From: Xiphydria camelus
Taxonomy: Eukaryota > Arthropoda > Insecta > Hymenoptera > Xiphydriidae
Reading direction: 5' to 3'
NCBI GenBank assembly: GCA_963678675.1
Contig: OY783194.1
Location: forward strand, 10,384,607 to 10,448,606
Length of the DNA: 64,000 nucleotides
Shown: positions 1-10,938 of the stretch, one piece after another
Position numbering within the stretch: position 1 is the first letter of the stretch
Layout: each line of letters opens with the position of its first letter
The notes under the pieces: generated by a model
The model's input: the letters and a program-made list of their open reading frames with translations, nothing else
Database searches by the model: none
What the model was told of the DNA's origin: nothing
Translations under genes and position numbers: made by a program

Positions 1-575
1 TCATATTCCACTACATAGTGCTACATACACAGCATGACTTTGTTACAGTGAATATTACGCTTTGGCGTCGATGTCGTCGGCTCGTTGGGGTCAACCCAAT
101 GATATCAGAGTTTCGGATTATCAAAATTAATCCACTTTTCATCGCCGGTCACAATTTTCCACAAAAAAGACTTTCTTTATTGTTTGTTGTAAAGATTCAA
201 ATATATGTCAAAAGACGGCTATTTTTATTTGCTTGAGTCAAAGAGTGTGGCACCCACTTTGTTCCTTTTGGAATCTTTCCCATTGCTTCTAAGCGATAGG
301 AAATAGTTTGTTGCTCTACTCTTAGCTGTTCTGAAAGTTATTTTTCCATTTAGCAAGAGTTTTCGTTCAGCAATGCTTGCAATTCCTGGTCGTCCACCTT
401 TACAGGGGCCCTGGTACGTTCACGGTCTCTAACATCAAAATGACCGTCTGTAAATCCCTTATACCACAATACTCACATGTGCTTTTAGATACAAAGTCTT
501 CCCCAAGAACAGAACAGATCGATTCACATGCTTTCTTCCTGTTTCTTTACATTGTTTCCTTGATGGAATTCACAG
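1..575 (-). pseudogene. mariner-family transposase, N-terminal half, truncated by window edge
   Basis: Reading the minus strand from about 570 toward 1 gives a decayed mariner transposase. A helix-turn-helix region reads STCEYWYKGF followed by DGHFDVRDRERTRAP. A second DNA-binding part contains RVEQQTISYRLEAMGK and WVPHSL. A catalytic block reads VTGDEKWINFDNP, where the D of GDEKW is the expected first metal-binding aspartate. A later stretch, WVDPNEPTTSTPKRNIH, matches the usual WVDPG-x-PSTSTPK-RNIH region. Several stops and frameshifts break the frame (for instance after NENSC and after FDNPKL), so it is not functional. The C-terminal half with the remaining catalytic aspartates lies before the window. 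The family call rests on these motifs and the subfamily is not resolved. Confidence 0.85.
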
Positions 576-1938
576 CGAATGCAGTGTCTAATATAGAGCT
601 TATCGGTCTGCATGTTTTATTCACAGAATTTAAAGATTATATCTATGAATCCCTTATGTTTCGATACTACATAACAAGTGCCACCATATCATATTATGTC
701 AGCGGTAACTTTGAATTACTTTTATGACACGGAATGGAAGTGTTCTAAAACTTATTTGTACACCTAATATTAACACATTGTTGACCGGCAGTTTTTCTCA
801 GAGTTTCTCATGTCACCGGCTATTATTCCGGAGTTGGATGTAGAGGTGAAACAATGTAAATAAACTTTTTTTTATAATGGTTTCATATACAGTGTATCCC
901 GTTGGTAACGCAAGTATTTGAATTTCCCTGACATTTGACTTTGGTAGTACTTGGAACGGTGCTGTAGTTATTATAGTTAGAGTTGGCTTCAGAAGAGTGC
1001 GTTGCGTTCTTACGAGCCGTGTTTCGAGAGAGAAAAGTGTAAAACGTCCGATTTCCTGGTTGAGATTTCCCAAGTGTTTAAAAACCGGTGTCCGATTTTT
1101 GCCAATGACTATTGCTTCAACTTTCAGTGATATGAAGTAGTGCTGCAGAACGAGTAGGTTAGAAGATTTTCATGGAGACGTCATACGCGCTTCCCGTTTC
1201 GACTATTTCAGCGTTAAATAAGTTTACTTCTTTCGTGCTAATAACCTTTTATGAACTGTTCGTGATAGGAGGCAACGATCGATAATTGCGACTAGTCATA
1301 GACAAGTTCGTCTATTAAAACTAATAGTCGGAGAGCTAGCGACAAAATCGAATGAGGTGTTTTAAGATTGCTAGAAATTTGTAAATAGATGTTTAAATAG
1401 TAGTAAATGGGAACGGTAATGACCTGTAAAGCCATACCGGGTTGGCTCATTGAAAAATTAATTTTTCAAAGTTAAAAAAAAAACAAACAATTATGTTGCT
1501 TCTACAAAGCTATAATTTATAGAGGATGTTCATTCATCTATTTTAAGGAAATATGTAAGAGGACAGGTGATTCTGCTGGTTGCAAGTGACTGCCAGGCGA
1601 GCATATTAGCGCGAGGTTAGACGCTTCGATCTCCCGAATTGACACCAACTCTAATAGGGAGGTTCGGACCCACAATATTTTATGTTATTTCTCTATGGAA
1701 ACTATTATGCATGTGTAAGTAACCATGTACGTGAAAGAATTTAAAAAAAAAATAAAATTTACTACTTCAAATTGCACATTGTAACTCCGGCGATAACGTT
1801 AGGGGCGAGAACGTTTTCTTATTGGTTTGACGTCACTTGCCAGACACAAGCTCCGCCTCCTCCCAGGGAACAGTGCAGGCATATAGCGAGAACGTGATTT
1901 AACTATCTGGCTCTCTTGGATCGGCAAATGTTTCGGGG

Positions 1939-2238
1939 GTGAATCAGCGAGGGTCAGAAGGGAAAAGAGCTAAGCTTCTATTTGAGGAAAGGCTTATTGT
2001 TGAGACAGATGAAGTTGATAAAAACAATAAGATTGACGTAAATTGCTCAAAAGATTCTGAAGTAAACAAACTTCGACAAAGTGCACGTATTAAAGATTTG
2101 CATAACGTATCATATGATGAAGATTACTGTTGGATATTAATTTTTTATAAATTTGATCACGATACTATCCATTTTTATGTAATCTTATTAGAATATAAGA
2201 GTAATTTGTATCTACAAACTATGTATGTATCAGCATAG
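1939..2238 (+). other. Unrecognised 99-codon open frame inside foldback
   Basis: An open frame starting at GTG (no ATG) runs for 99 codons between the arms of the R1 foldback. The first part is charged and hydrophilic (VETDEVDKNNKIDVNC, then LRQSARIKDLHNVSYDEDY) and the end is hydrophobic and low in information. No domain is recognised. The composition change after DEDY suggests that only the first 65 or so codons ever coded, perhaps as an exon of a transposon gene. A hairpin follows around 2283-2346 (CTTTTGGGG against CCCCAAAAG). Coding status is doubtful. Confidence 0.2.
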
Positions 2239-2457
2239 ATTTAAGATTGAATGATAATGATTACTTGGTCTGAGTGAGGTCTTCTTTTGGGGTTTTTCCT
2301 TAATCCGTAGCAACAAATGTTGGACCATTGTTATGTTCCCCAAAAGCAAATTATAATAGATAAGAAAACTTCTACATTAATTTAATCGATTACTTCTTGA
2401 GTGAGAGTATTAAAATAAGCAAAAACTGCTCGATGTTAGATATTTATAATCCTAAGT

Positions 2458-2776
2458 TTAACCCTTTCGCTCATGGTGACCACAAATGTGGACACGTGGA
2501 TTAATGTATATTATGTATGTATATATAAGGTCATAAATTAGAATTTTTTTTGACCGTGTGTTCACAAGAAGTATATTCGTGGACATTGTAACGAACGTAT
2601 AAGGCATATATCGCCATACGAGTTAAAAATTAAATTTATAAATAAACTAAAAAATTTAATTTATGCCAAAAAAATTTTTTATTAAAAAAAATTAAAATTT
2701 AAAGCATCGAGGAACTGGAATATACATTATCAATTGTATGGCTGTAAAAATAAAAATTCGTGAGTGAAAGGGTTAA
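2458..2776. mobile_element. TTAA-flanked MITE, 319 bp
   Basis: TTAA at 2458-2461 is followed by CCCTTTCGCTCA. The complement TGAGTGAAAGGG precedes TTAA at 2773-2776. The layout (TTAA duplication plus a CCCTTT start) is that of piggyBac-type termini. The interior is very AT-rich and non-coding. It sits inside the foldback at 1322-3786, so it is the younger insertion. Confidence 0.75.
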
Positions 2777-4169
2777 GAATATGATTTATTATCGCAAAGG
2801 AAAGGTAAGAGAGAGAGAGAGAGAGAGAGGGTACAGATTTATAACTCTACCCTTGCTAAAAAGTTTCCAATACTTTACAACCGGAAAAAACCCGGCGGAC
2901 CTAGCGGCCCAGATGAGCATTGTTATGTGTAGCTTGATACAGAGTGATTTCTGGTCACTCTGTCCCTTCTAAACGGGCTTTGCAGCGTCTACTAAATAAG
3001 AAATAGTTAGTTCCGAGACAGCAACAACGAAGTGTATGTAATTTTTGGACGTGTGGACGTTAAAACCCGCGCTGAAGCCACTACTACTTAATACGTACTG
3101 CCGGCTGTTGCGTTTTCTACGGTAAATCTACTCGTTGCGAGTATAGTTTGGACGTTGTGGCGGGGGTATCTGGCAACTGACGTCACGCAACGTAGCCTCG
3201 TGTCGAGGTCCCGTTTTCTAGCCTCGCGTCAATTCATGATTTTTAAATATTTATAGCACGATTAACTCTTAATATTTTACGCTACAACTTCGGTTAACGT
3301 TTTTGTGACCCAAACTCTATCGATTTTCATTTTTTAAAAAATTACCGAACCTCCCTATTACCGACTCGACTTCTACCGATAAAAGTGGCTCGAATACCGA
3401 CCAAGCCTGGCCGAAGGTAAAATTTCAAGGTCCCTGCAACTGGTCAGGTTCTGCGCGAGACATGCGGATAGGTAATAGGTACTGCTATCAGAATAGCACT
3501 AATATGCTCGCCTGGCAGTCACTTGCAACCAGCAGCATCACCTATCCTTTTACATAGTTCCTTAAAATAGATGAGTGAACATCCCCTATAAATTATAGCT
3601 TTGTAGAAGCAACATAATTTTTTGTTTTTTTCTGAACTTTGAAAAATTAATTTTTCAATGACGCAACCCGGTATAGCTTGACAGGTCATTACCGTTTCCA
3701 TTAACTACTATTTAAACATCTATTTACAAATTTCTAGCAATCTTAAAACACCTTACTCGATTTTGTCGCTATCTCTTGGACTATAAGAGGCAATTCGGTG
3801 TGCCGAACTACTACTACAATAATGTGCCTGTTGCAAAGCATGTGAGTTTCCAGCGTCCAGGATGTTTTAATAGCAACTTTTGGAACAATCATCTACGTAT
3901 AATTAATTGAAGGATTCTTCAGCGTTACATTCCGTCATGATTGAAATTTCTTTTTTATAGCAAAGGGGATACAACTTGATGAGTTTTATTAGCTAAAAAA
4001 GCTTGCGGTATGTTGAACAACAATTACACTCTATGCTCTCCAAGAATGCACTGACCGAACGAAGCTGACGCGAAACAAAGGCGAAAGATTACGAGTTTAC
4101 TCGTGGCTGGTCAGCAACGTTTTGGCATAACGAAACGAGTTTACTCGTGACCGGTCAACAATGTGTTAA

Positions 4170-5269
4170 TACGATCTAAAGTTTTATTCCCTTCGAAACC
4201 GCAATATTTTCTCTGTTTCGTTGTATCTCTTACCGTTTCAAGATATTTGCACAAGTTTATTACTTAAACAAATTATCATTTCGCTCTTATTGGTAATGTA
4301 AAACTCTTGAAGGAGAGTATTTTGATGAATAAAGTTGAATTTTGCCTAAAAGTTGTTGTATTATTATTTAGGCCCGGGACTTATTGAGTGACCTATGTAA
4401 GGTCGGTGACAACAAGAAAAAACACTTAATATCAATGATTCCTTATCTACAAGACAATAAATACCAAGCATTCTACGCTAATTTGACCAAATAATATATT
4501 GGCACTTAGCCCGTTTCCCAATTTTTTAAATTTTCTTATTTTCAAGTTTTCATTTTTTTTCTGTTGTTTTTGTCGTAGCATATTTAGACGTAAGTCACAT
4601 AATATGTTAGATCATTATTTGAAAATAAAAAATCTGTTATTTTGGTATGTGAAGGTTTTTTTTTAATATCTCTGTTTCACAATTTTGGCACTTAGCCCCT
4701 TTGTTACTTTTGCTCCTCAATTGTGGCGTCATCTAACGGTGTAGAAAACAGACGGAATTTTGTTGAACCACCAAGTTTCCTCTGAATATACACCCAGGGA
4801 CAGAATATCTGCCCGACTTGAACACGGGCTTCCCATGCAATTATACATGGAGAACCTGTGTTCAAGTCGGGCAGATATTTTGTCCCTGGGTTTACCAAAA
4901 CGGAGACCATGACATTTCTTACAGATTAGCAAGGCTCGTCTTTGAAGAGACACATCTCTTGAACCCGTTTATCGATTTGATTTTGGGTAGGCTCGATTTA
5001 AAGCGCTTGTCCGAAGTTATATATGATATTAATTTTGTAATTCGAAACGTCTTAGTTACTGAGAAATGAAGGTCTCATTGCACACAGGTACGAATTATAC
5101 GTGCAGTAGATATAGCCTCTCTTTGAACCTCGCGGCGGGCGCTTCGCTTTCCTTATTAGTTCTTGGCGCGCGAGCCTCAATCAAGGCTCTTGACACGTTG
5201 TATAATGTAGACTATTTTAATTTATCATGCCGTATATATTTATATTATTTATAATTTTATAAAAATATT
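4170..5269. other. No gene recognised; contains one hairpin
   Basis: This 1.1-kb stretch separates two TTAA elements. The only structure seen is the hairpin at 4792-4891, listed separately. Short open frames here are interrupted, lack any recognisable motif and partly arise from the hairpin arms being read in both directions. Confidence 0.6.
4792..4891. repeat. 100-bp inverted repeat (hairpin), arms about 34 bp
   Basis: The left arm begins CCCAGGGACAGAATATCTG at 4792. The right arm ends with its near-exact complement at 4891 (one or two mismatches). The 33-bp loop itself contains a small dyad (CCATG and CATGG). It is a typical short palindromic element. No target duplication is evident. Confidence 0.8.
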
Positions 5270-5888
5270 TTAACCTTCCGGGACTGGCGCGCGGACTCTC
5301 AGTCCGCAGCACTTTTCATTTGTCGTTTACTACTAAACCCCCCACTCCTCGAATCGGGGTGTTTGAGTATTCTTCGAGCATCATATTAGTAGTACTCCCT
5401 GAGAGTTTGAAGCGGGGGGTTTGTTTTTGTTTTAGTGTAACAAACGAACGCGGAGTGAGAGTCCGCAGCCAGTAGTCAATCCTATTTTTGACCTGTGTAT
5501 TAATATTTGTGTTTTAAACATTTTTGAAGGTAAGTAACACAGTTTTTGTTTTATTGTGTAATGTAGACCTTTTTTATGAGTCTTGTGGCAAATTTAAAAT
5601 GGCGGCGCCAACACGGCAGACAAATTTTCTTGTTTGTAACCTTATGTGATTTAATATTGCTGTCTGGAGTGTCCGGAGATGATTATGAACTTTCTGTCAA
5701 AATTTAGAAATTAAAAATAACGGTGCCACATGCGAGACAAATATTGTTTATTTATTTTTAATGTTTCATTATAAATAAATCATTATAATTTCAAACAAAT
5801 CTGCAATTGCTCTAAATCTAGTACGCGGAGTCACAGTCCGCAGCCAGTCATGGATCACAAAAACTGTGCGCCAGTCCCGGAAGGTTAA
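5270..5888. mobile_element. TTAA-flanked MITE, 619 bp, with internal repeats of its end
   Basis: TTAA at 5270-5273 is followed by CCTTCCGGGACTGGCGC. The complement GCGCCAGTCCCGGAAGG precedes TTAA at 5885-5888. Just inside, a GCGGACTCTCAGTCCGC palindrome is repeated in variant form near 5448 and 5823 (GCGGAGTGAGAGTCCGC and GCGGAGTCACAGTCCGC), so the subterminal motif occurs three times. The rest is AT-rich and non-coding. The perfect 17-bp terminal match and clean TTAA pair make this one of the better-preserved elements here. Confidence 0.85.
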
Positions 5889-6553
5889 ATAGAAGTTGTT
5901 TTGCACTCAAGAAAATGGATGATATATACAGTGAATTCTTCAAAGTCCGAGGAAGCTCGGACGTAGTGTAACGTGACCTATTTCCCCCCTATTTCGCACT
6001 GTATTAAACACGCTCGACCGAGGTACATACCAAGTTATTGTATCGCTTACGCGGAGGAACAGTGTGTCTAACGCAGTAGGAGACCGAAGGAAAAGGGCCA
6101 CTCTCTCTCGGGCTCCGGACTTTAGAAAATTCACTCTGCATGTAATAAGTCTTCGATAATATGCGTTATTTACGCGATATGTGAATGCAATCTTCTTCAT
6201 TTTCTTAATTGAATTCGATAGTTCTGTTCTTACAAAAGATATAAAAGTTGTCGAAGTTAAAGAAAGAAAATGTAACATAGAATGTTCATAGATTGAATTA
6301 TTCGTAAGAAATTGCAACTCAAAGCATAAGAGTAATTTACGTCACGACTCCAATTGTTAATGAAAAATTATTGTGAGCAAAAGTTTGCTGAGCTCATGAA
6401 AAGAAAAAATTATGTGTTTCCTTTATACAGAATTTTTCTTTGTCTCCTTCATTGATGCGTGACTCTGCCTTCAATAAATTATTGATACTGCTCCAAAGTC
6501 AATATGGTCACTTTCGAGAAGCTTTATTTTTACGTCAATGAAGGTATCTTATG

Positions 6554-6780
6554 CACCTAGCGTCAATGATTCTGATAGACCCGCTTTGGGTGACGGTACT
6601 TTTATCGAGTCAACCGTAGCTAAAAGATTCGAGTGAATCTTAATGTTTTGGCATGGAGCCTAAATTTGATTGGTGCTTCATGGCAAAACAAGAGGATCCG
6701 CTCGTTCCCTTCAACTACAGTCGACTCAATTGAAGTACCGTCATCCAAAGCGGGTCGATCAGAATCATTGACGCTAGGTG
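6554..6780. repeat. Palindromic MITE, 227 bp
   Basis: Both ends read CACCTAGCGTCAATGATTCT into the element on opposite strands. The inverted arms continue for about 45 bp (through ACCCGCTTTGG and GACGGTAC) with two mismatches, then more weakly toward the centre. No clear target duplication was found and no coding capacity is present. Confidence 0.75.
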
Positions 6781-7110
6781 TTCGTGTTTGAAGTAATAAT
6801 ATTTGGTCTGAACTCGATCTATTTAAATTCCTTTAATTTGTCAAATAATAAAATGATATTTCGTCTGACTGTGGTAAATCTTTCCAGCTAAAAAAGTAAA
6901 AGAGTGAAACAGATCAGATCCTTCTAGCCCCAAGATATGTTTAACAATGAGGAACTTGCATGATTTTTTATTGGCTTAAAAAATAGAGTAATCATTACAA
7001 TTTTAACAGTATATAAACTTATGATGGCAACATGTCGGATACCTTCACAAATTTAAGTTAAACATGTAGCGTTTGAAAGAGCCGCGCAAACAGCAAGAAG
7101 AAATGTGTGA

Positions 7111-7312
7111 GGTAACGCAACAGTAAAAGCGCAATCGGCCAATCATACTGCGTTCTAGGCCGGGGCGTAGGGATCAGCAGATATCGCTCCTTGAGAGCAC
7201 TCGACAGTCATTGGTTGAAATTGAGATTTAGCCAATGATCATCGAATGTGTGACGTCACGCAACAGTAAAAGCGTCTAGGCTTTCTAGGGTTCTAGGTCG
7301 GGGCGTGGTATT
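7111..7312 (+). repeat. Direct repeat with AACGCAACAGTAAAAGCG-type core
   Basis: A 50-60 bp segment containing CGCAACAGTAAAAGCG and TTCTAGG(C/T)CGGGGCGT appears at about 7111-7172 and again at about 7255-7312. A TGACGTCA palindrome sits at 7251-7258, immediately before the second copy. This could be a local duplication of promoter-like DNA, but no gene start is visible nearby. Confidence 0.5.
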
Positions 7313-8018
7313 GGCGTTTGAGGCACGATTAATTAATTCTTTTTCTCTAATACAGTTACATATTATTAAAAAAAATACAGTGCTCCCTAATTTTTGTAAC
7401 ACGATAGCTTCATTCAGTAAAATTTTCAAGCAAAAAGAAAAATTATGCAAATTCCTCATTATCCTGTTGACAGCACAAATCATTGTTGAAAAATACGTAA
7501 TCAGAAGGATGAAATAAAAGTAAAATTAAGTTTTCTGATCTTTACTTAACGTTAGAATATGTAATTTCTGCTAGTCTTCATACAGGATTAGAACAAAAAT
7601 AATGTGCATAGGATTACGATCAAATAGATTCTACATTATTTACTATTGGCTAATTATGCGCTAATAGCATCTTTATCTGACTGAAAGATGAACATGATTA
7701 GTATTAAGTCTATAGTCTCCTACAAAGTAATGATTCTGATTAACCCGCTTTAAGTAATGGAACTTTATTAGAGCCGTTCGTGGCTGAATTCGAATAAATC
7801 TTTATATTTCGCCATGAGAAAATCTAATTAATGTGCATAGCCTTCACTGCAAAATAATAAATATTTACTATTATACTTAGGAGAACTGTTTTGAAGTACA
7901 TAATTCATTTAGTTTTTCACTGACAATAAGAAAATGATTAAATATTTTAAAGTTTCATATAATTAATACTGATATCTCATGTACATAAGAATTAAATATT
8001 TCATTTATCAATATTCAG

Positions 8019-8231
8019 GTTCTGAATCAGACAGAGGACCATCGCCAACGTGTGTTGAATAATGTTGCTAAAGAATTGCAAAATTGGAGCATTATGGTGC
8101 GTAAGATGAAAGCCATATATCATACGATGAACTTATTCAACATGGACGTCTCAAAGAAATGTCTCATCGGAGAGTGCTGGGTACCAATAGAAGATCTAAA
8201 TATTGTGCAGAATTGCCTTACCGAAGGATCA
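8019..8231 (+). CDS. V-type proton ATPase 116-kDa subunit a, internal exon
   Basis: This 213-nt exon (71 codons, phase 0 at both ends) reads VLNQTEDHRQRVL, then KAIYHTMNLFNMDV and CLIGECWVP. Those are the well-conserved segments of the cytosolic N-terminal domain of subunit a, just before the first membrane segment. The acceptor is TATTCAG at 8012-8018. The donor GTCAGT at 8232 is chosen because it keeps the frame into the next exon, where the family motif GSSIP follows. Subunit a is the membrane stator of the V-ATPase and forms the proton half-channels in endomembranes and, in insects, some plasma membranes. Earlier exons lie before the window or were not found. Confidence 0.93.
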
Positions 8232-8446
8232 GTCAGTATTTAAAATCGCTCTTCAAGGGCCAGTTTCACAATTTAAATATAAGTGTGATTTCTAATTAGT
8301 TGCTATGGAATGACCAATAATAAAGCTGTATCATAGCTACTAACTAAAACATATATAATAATAATAGCTGAACTCGAATTGTGGAACTGGTCCTAAATGA
8401 GTTGTCCATACTCTCTTTAATTGAAAACTTCATTCATTCTTTTCAG

Positions 8447-8660
8447 CGTTTATGTGGAAGTTCTATACCATCTTTTCTTAACGTTATTCAAACCGATGAA
8501 AATCCACCGACTTTCAATAGGACTAATAAATTTACGAGAGGTTTTCAGAATTTAATTGATGCATATGGTATTGCTTCATATCGAGAAGCTAATCCAGCCC
8601 TATACACAATTATCACTTTCCCATTTTTATTTGCAATAATGTTCGGTGATGCTGGTCATG
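8447..8660 (+). CDS. V-type proton ATPase 116-kDa subunit a, internal exon
   Basis: Acceptor TTTTCAG ends at 8446 and donor GTAAGT starts at 8661. The 214-nt exon enters in phase 0 and leaves one base of a split glycine codon. It encodes [15 protein letters not shown], then [18 protein letters not shown], then [20 protein letters not shown] and MFGDAGHG. This is the signature region leading into and through the first membrane segment of the Vph1/subunit a family. The following intron is 40,775 bp, and the split glycine is completed at 49436. Confidence 0.96.
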
Positions 8661-8854
8661 GTAAGTCGAAGTGTAAATATTATATTATAATATAATAGCT
8701 TATAAATAGAAAGAAAATAATACGCACAGAGTAATTTGTACGAGAACAAATCAGAAACATGAATGGTGATATTGCAGTACTCTTCAGGAAATAATAGCGG
8801 TGTAGGCAAATTTAAAATACTCAATCGTTATCTACATGCTAAATCTTCAAATAT

Positions 8855-10938
8855 TACACAGGCACACCAAAAACAAAGTTCCTGTTCCCGGAACCAGACC
8901 AGTACATCTTTATGTCTTTGGGGTCGCTGAATCCGAATCCGGTGTCCGTTTGTCTTCATCAGGTCATCTTCAAGGTCATTTCAAGATCAAATCCTGGAAA
9001 AATAGTCAAATCGATTCAAATTACAGTCACACAAAAAAAAAAGTGGGGTATACATTTGATGTGCGATATAGGTTATCCGTAGTAATTTTGCCTCCTGATT
9101 ATGAATCCGGTGTCAAAATTTAGCCATCACGTCGCATTTTTTTTAATCTCAAAAAACCATCAAGAGATCGTGATTTTCAAAAAGTTAATGGATTTAAACC
9201 AAATTCGCTGTAGGGGTTTTTTTGGATCGCTGATCATGAATCTGAAGTCAGATTTGAAAAGTTCAAGATGGCGGATCCAATATGGCGGACGAGATTTTCG
9301 AAAATTTTGAATTTTTGTAAATATAACTATATTGGTCACCAGCGACTGAAAAAACCCCCTATATCAAATTTGGCATGAATCTCTCGATTTTCGAAAATCT
9401 CGTCCGCCATATTGGATCCGCCATCTTGAATTTTTGAAATCTGATTTCAGGTTCGTGATCAGCGACCCAAAAAACCCTCCTATACCATATTTGGCATGAA
9501 TCCGTCGATTTTCGAAAATCTCGTCCGCCATATTGGATTCGCCATCTTGAATGTTTGAAATTCGACTTCAGATTCGTGATCAGCGACCCAAAAACCCTCC
9601 CTATACCGAATTTGGTTTAAGTCCATTAACTTTTTGAAAATCATTATCTCTGGCTGGTTTTTGATTTAAAAAAATGTGACGTGATAGCCAAATTTTGACA
9701 CCGGATTCGTGACCAGGAGGCAAAATTATTACGAATAACATATATCGCATCAAAAGTATGTACCCCACTTTTTTTATGTGTGACTGTGCATAGTTTTTTG
9801 AGGTTAGAAAAAAATGGTGACATGATGGCCAAATTTTGACGCCGGATTCGTGATCAGGAGGTAAAATTACTACGGATAACATATATCGCATCAAATGTAT
9901 ACCCTACTTTTTTTTGTGTGACTGTGTTATTATTCCTATATATTTTTGGGATCGCTGAATCCAAATCAGATGTCTGTTTGATCCGACAAGGTCAAATTCA
10001 AGGTCATTTCAAGGTAAAATGTGTTTATTCTGCCAAAAATGAATGTTTGACTGCAGATTCTGAAAGAATGGGAAATTTTACGTCTAGATATGTATTCAAT
10101 TTTTTGGTAACATAATCCCCAAGGTAATTTCAAGGCCACTTCATGTTATTGTATGGAGGGTTCATATGACAATTGCAAAAATAAGAAAATGTTTCTTCAC
10201 GGGACTAAACTACTACGTCAATATGTCTTCGGGGTCACTGAGTTAGAATCCGAGGTTCGTTTGTCTCCAGTATGTCAGGGTCAAGTTCATTTCAAGGTCA
10301 AAACCAGCAAAAATTTTCAAATCTTTTCGCATCATCACTCCGTTAGGTATATTTTTGGAGTCGCTGGGACGTGCATTTTGTATCTCACTCTGCTACTTCT
10401 TCATCGTTTCGCCTTCTTTTATAACGTACTCGTTTATCCTCAAAAGATTTGTGCACTCAGTGACCCCGAAGACATATTGACGTAGTAGTTTAGTCCCGTG
10501 AAGACGCATTTTCTTATTTTTGCAATTATCATATGAACCCTCCATACAATAACATGAAGTGACCTTGAAATTACCTTGGGGATTATGTTACCAAAAAAAT
10601 TGAATATATATCTAGATGTAAAATTTCCCGTTCTTTCAGAAAATGCAGTCAAAAATTCATTTTTGGCAGAATAAACACATTTTACCTTGAAATGACCTTG
10701 AATTTGATCTTGTCGGATCAAGCAGACTTCGAATTTTGATTCAGCAATCCCAAAAATATATAGGAATAATAATTTGAATCGATTTGACTATTTTTCCAGG
10801 ATTTGACCTTGAAATGACCCTGAACATTACCTAATAGAGACAAACGGACACCGGATTCGGATTCAGCGACCCCAAAAACATTAAGATATACTGGTCTGGT
10901 TCCGGGAATAGGAACTTTTTTTTTGTGTGCCTGTGTTA
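8855..10938. mobile_element. 2.1-kb foldback element with nested palindromes
   Basis: The left end (ACACAGGCACACC from 8856) and the right end (GTGTGCCTGTGTTA, ending 10938) are inverted. The arms match for about 160 bp through CCGGAACCAGACCAGT and ATAGTCAAATCGATTC. Inside are further inverted pairs: 9015-9130 against 9800-9935, with end motif AGTCACACA, and 10140-10230 against 10480-10560. A module reading CCGCCATATTGGAT occurs in both orientations near 9273, 9408 and 9527. The motif CAAGGTCATTTCAAG is scattered throughout. No transposase is seen. Short open frames here are mirror images created by the inverted arms. Confidence 0.8.

Larger units (their letters stand above)
1322..3786. mobile_element. 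Foldback element of repeat family R1 (arms about 290 bp)
   Basis: The segment from 1322 to about 1610 recurs in inverted orientation from about 3500 to 3786, including the landmark GAGCTAGCGACAAAATCG near 1331 and its complement near 3757. The same sequence recurs at 14445-14482, 15950-16138, 18330-18400 and 18780-19060, so it is a dispersed family. The inner edges carry a second shared module (CTGGTTGCAAGTGACTGCC and the CTCGACTTCTACCG region near 3364) that also appears at 18.4-18.8 kb and 26.4-26.7 kb. No transposase is seen. It probably depends on another element for movement. Confidence 0.7.
770..4169. mobile_element. TTAA-flanked element (piggyBac-like ends), 3.4 kb, hosting nested elements
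   Basis: TTAA occurs at 770-773 and at 4166-4169. Directly inside each lies the inverted repeat CACATTGTTGACCGG (774-788, and its complement ending at 4165). TTAA target duplications with short inverted repeats are typical of piggyBac and some Kolobok elements. No transposase is recognised inside. The interior holds a 2.46-kb inverted-repeat element (1322-3786), itself interrupted by a smaller TTAA element (2458-2776). The right end repeats a GAGTTTACTCGTG motif twice near 4095 and 4136. The match is short, so the outer boundary is moderately certain. Confidence 0.55.
5889..8018. other. Intron-type DNA upstream of the first V-ATPase exon; no exon recognised
   Basis: No coding exon is identified here, although the 5' part of the V-ATPase subunit a gene must lie upstream. 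The stretch holds the inverted repeat 6554-6780, a related single-sided fragment near 7728-7800 (AATGATTCTGAT then ACCCGCTTT), and the direct repeat 7111-7312. The single copy near 7728 shows that the inverted-repeat family has more than one member. Confidence 0.6.
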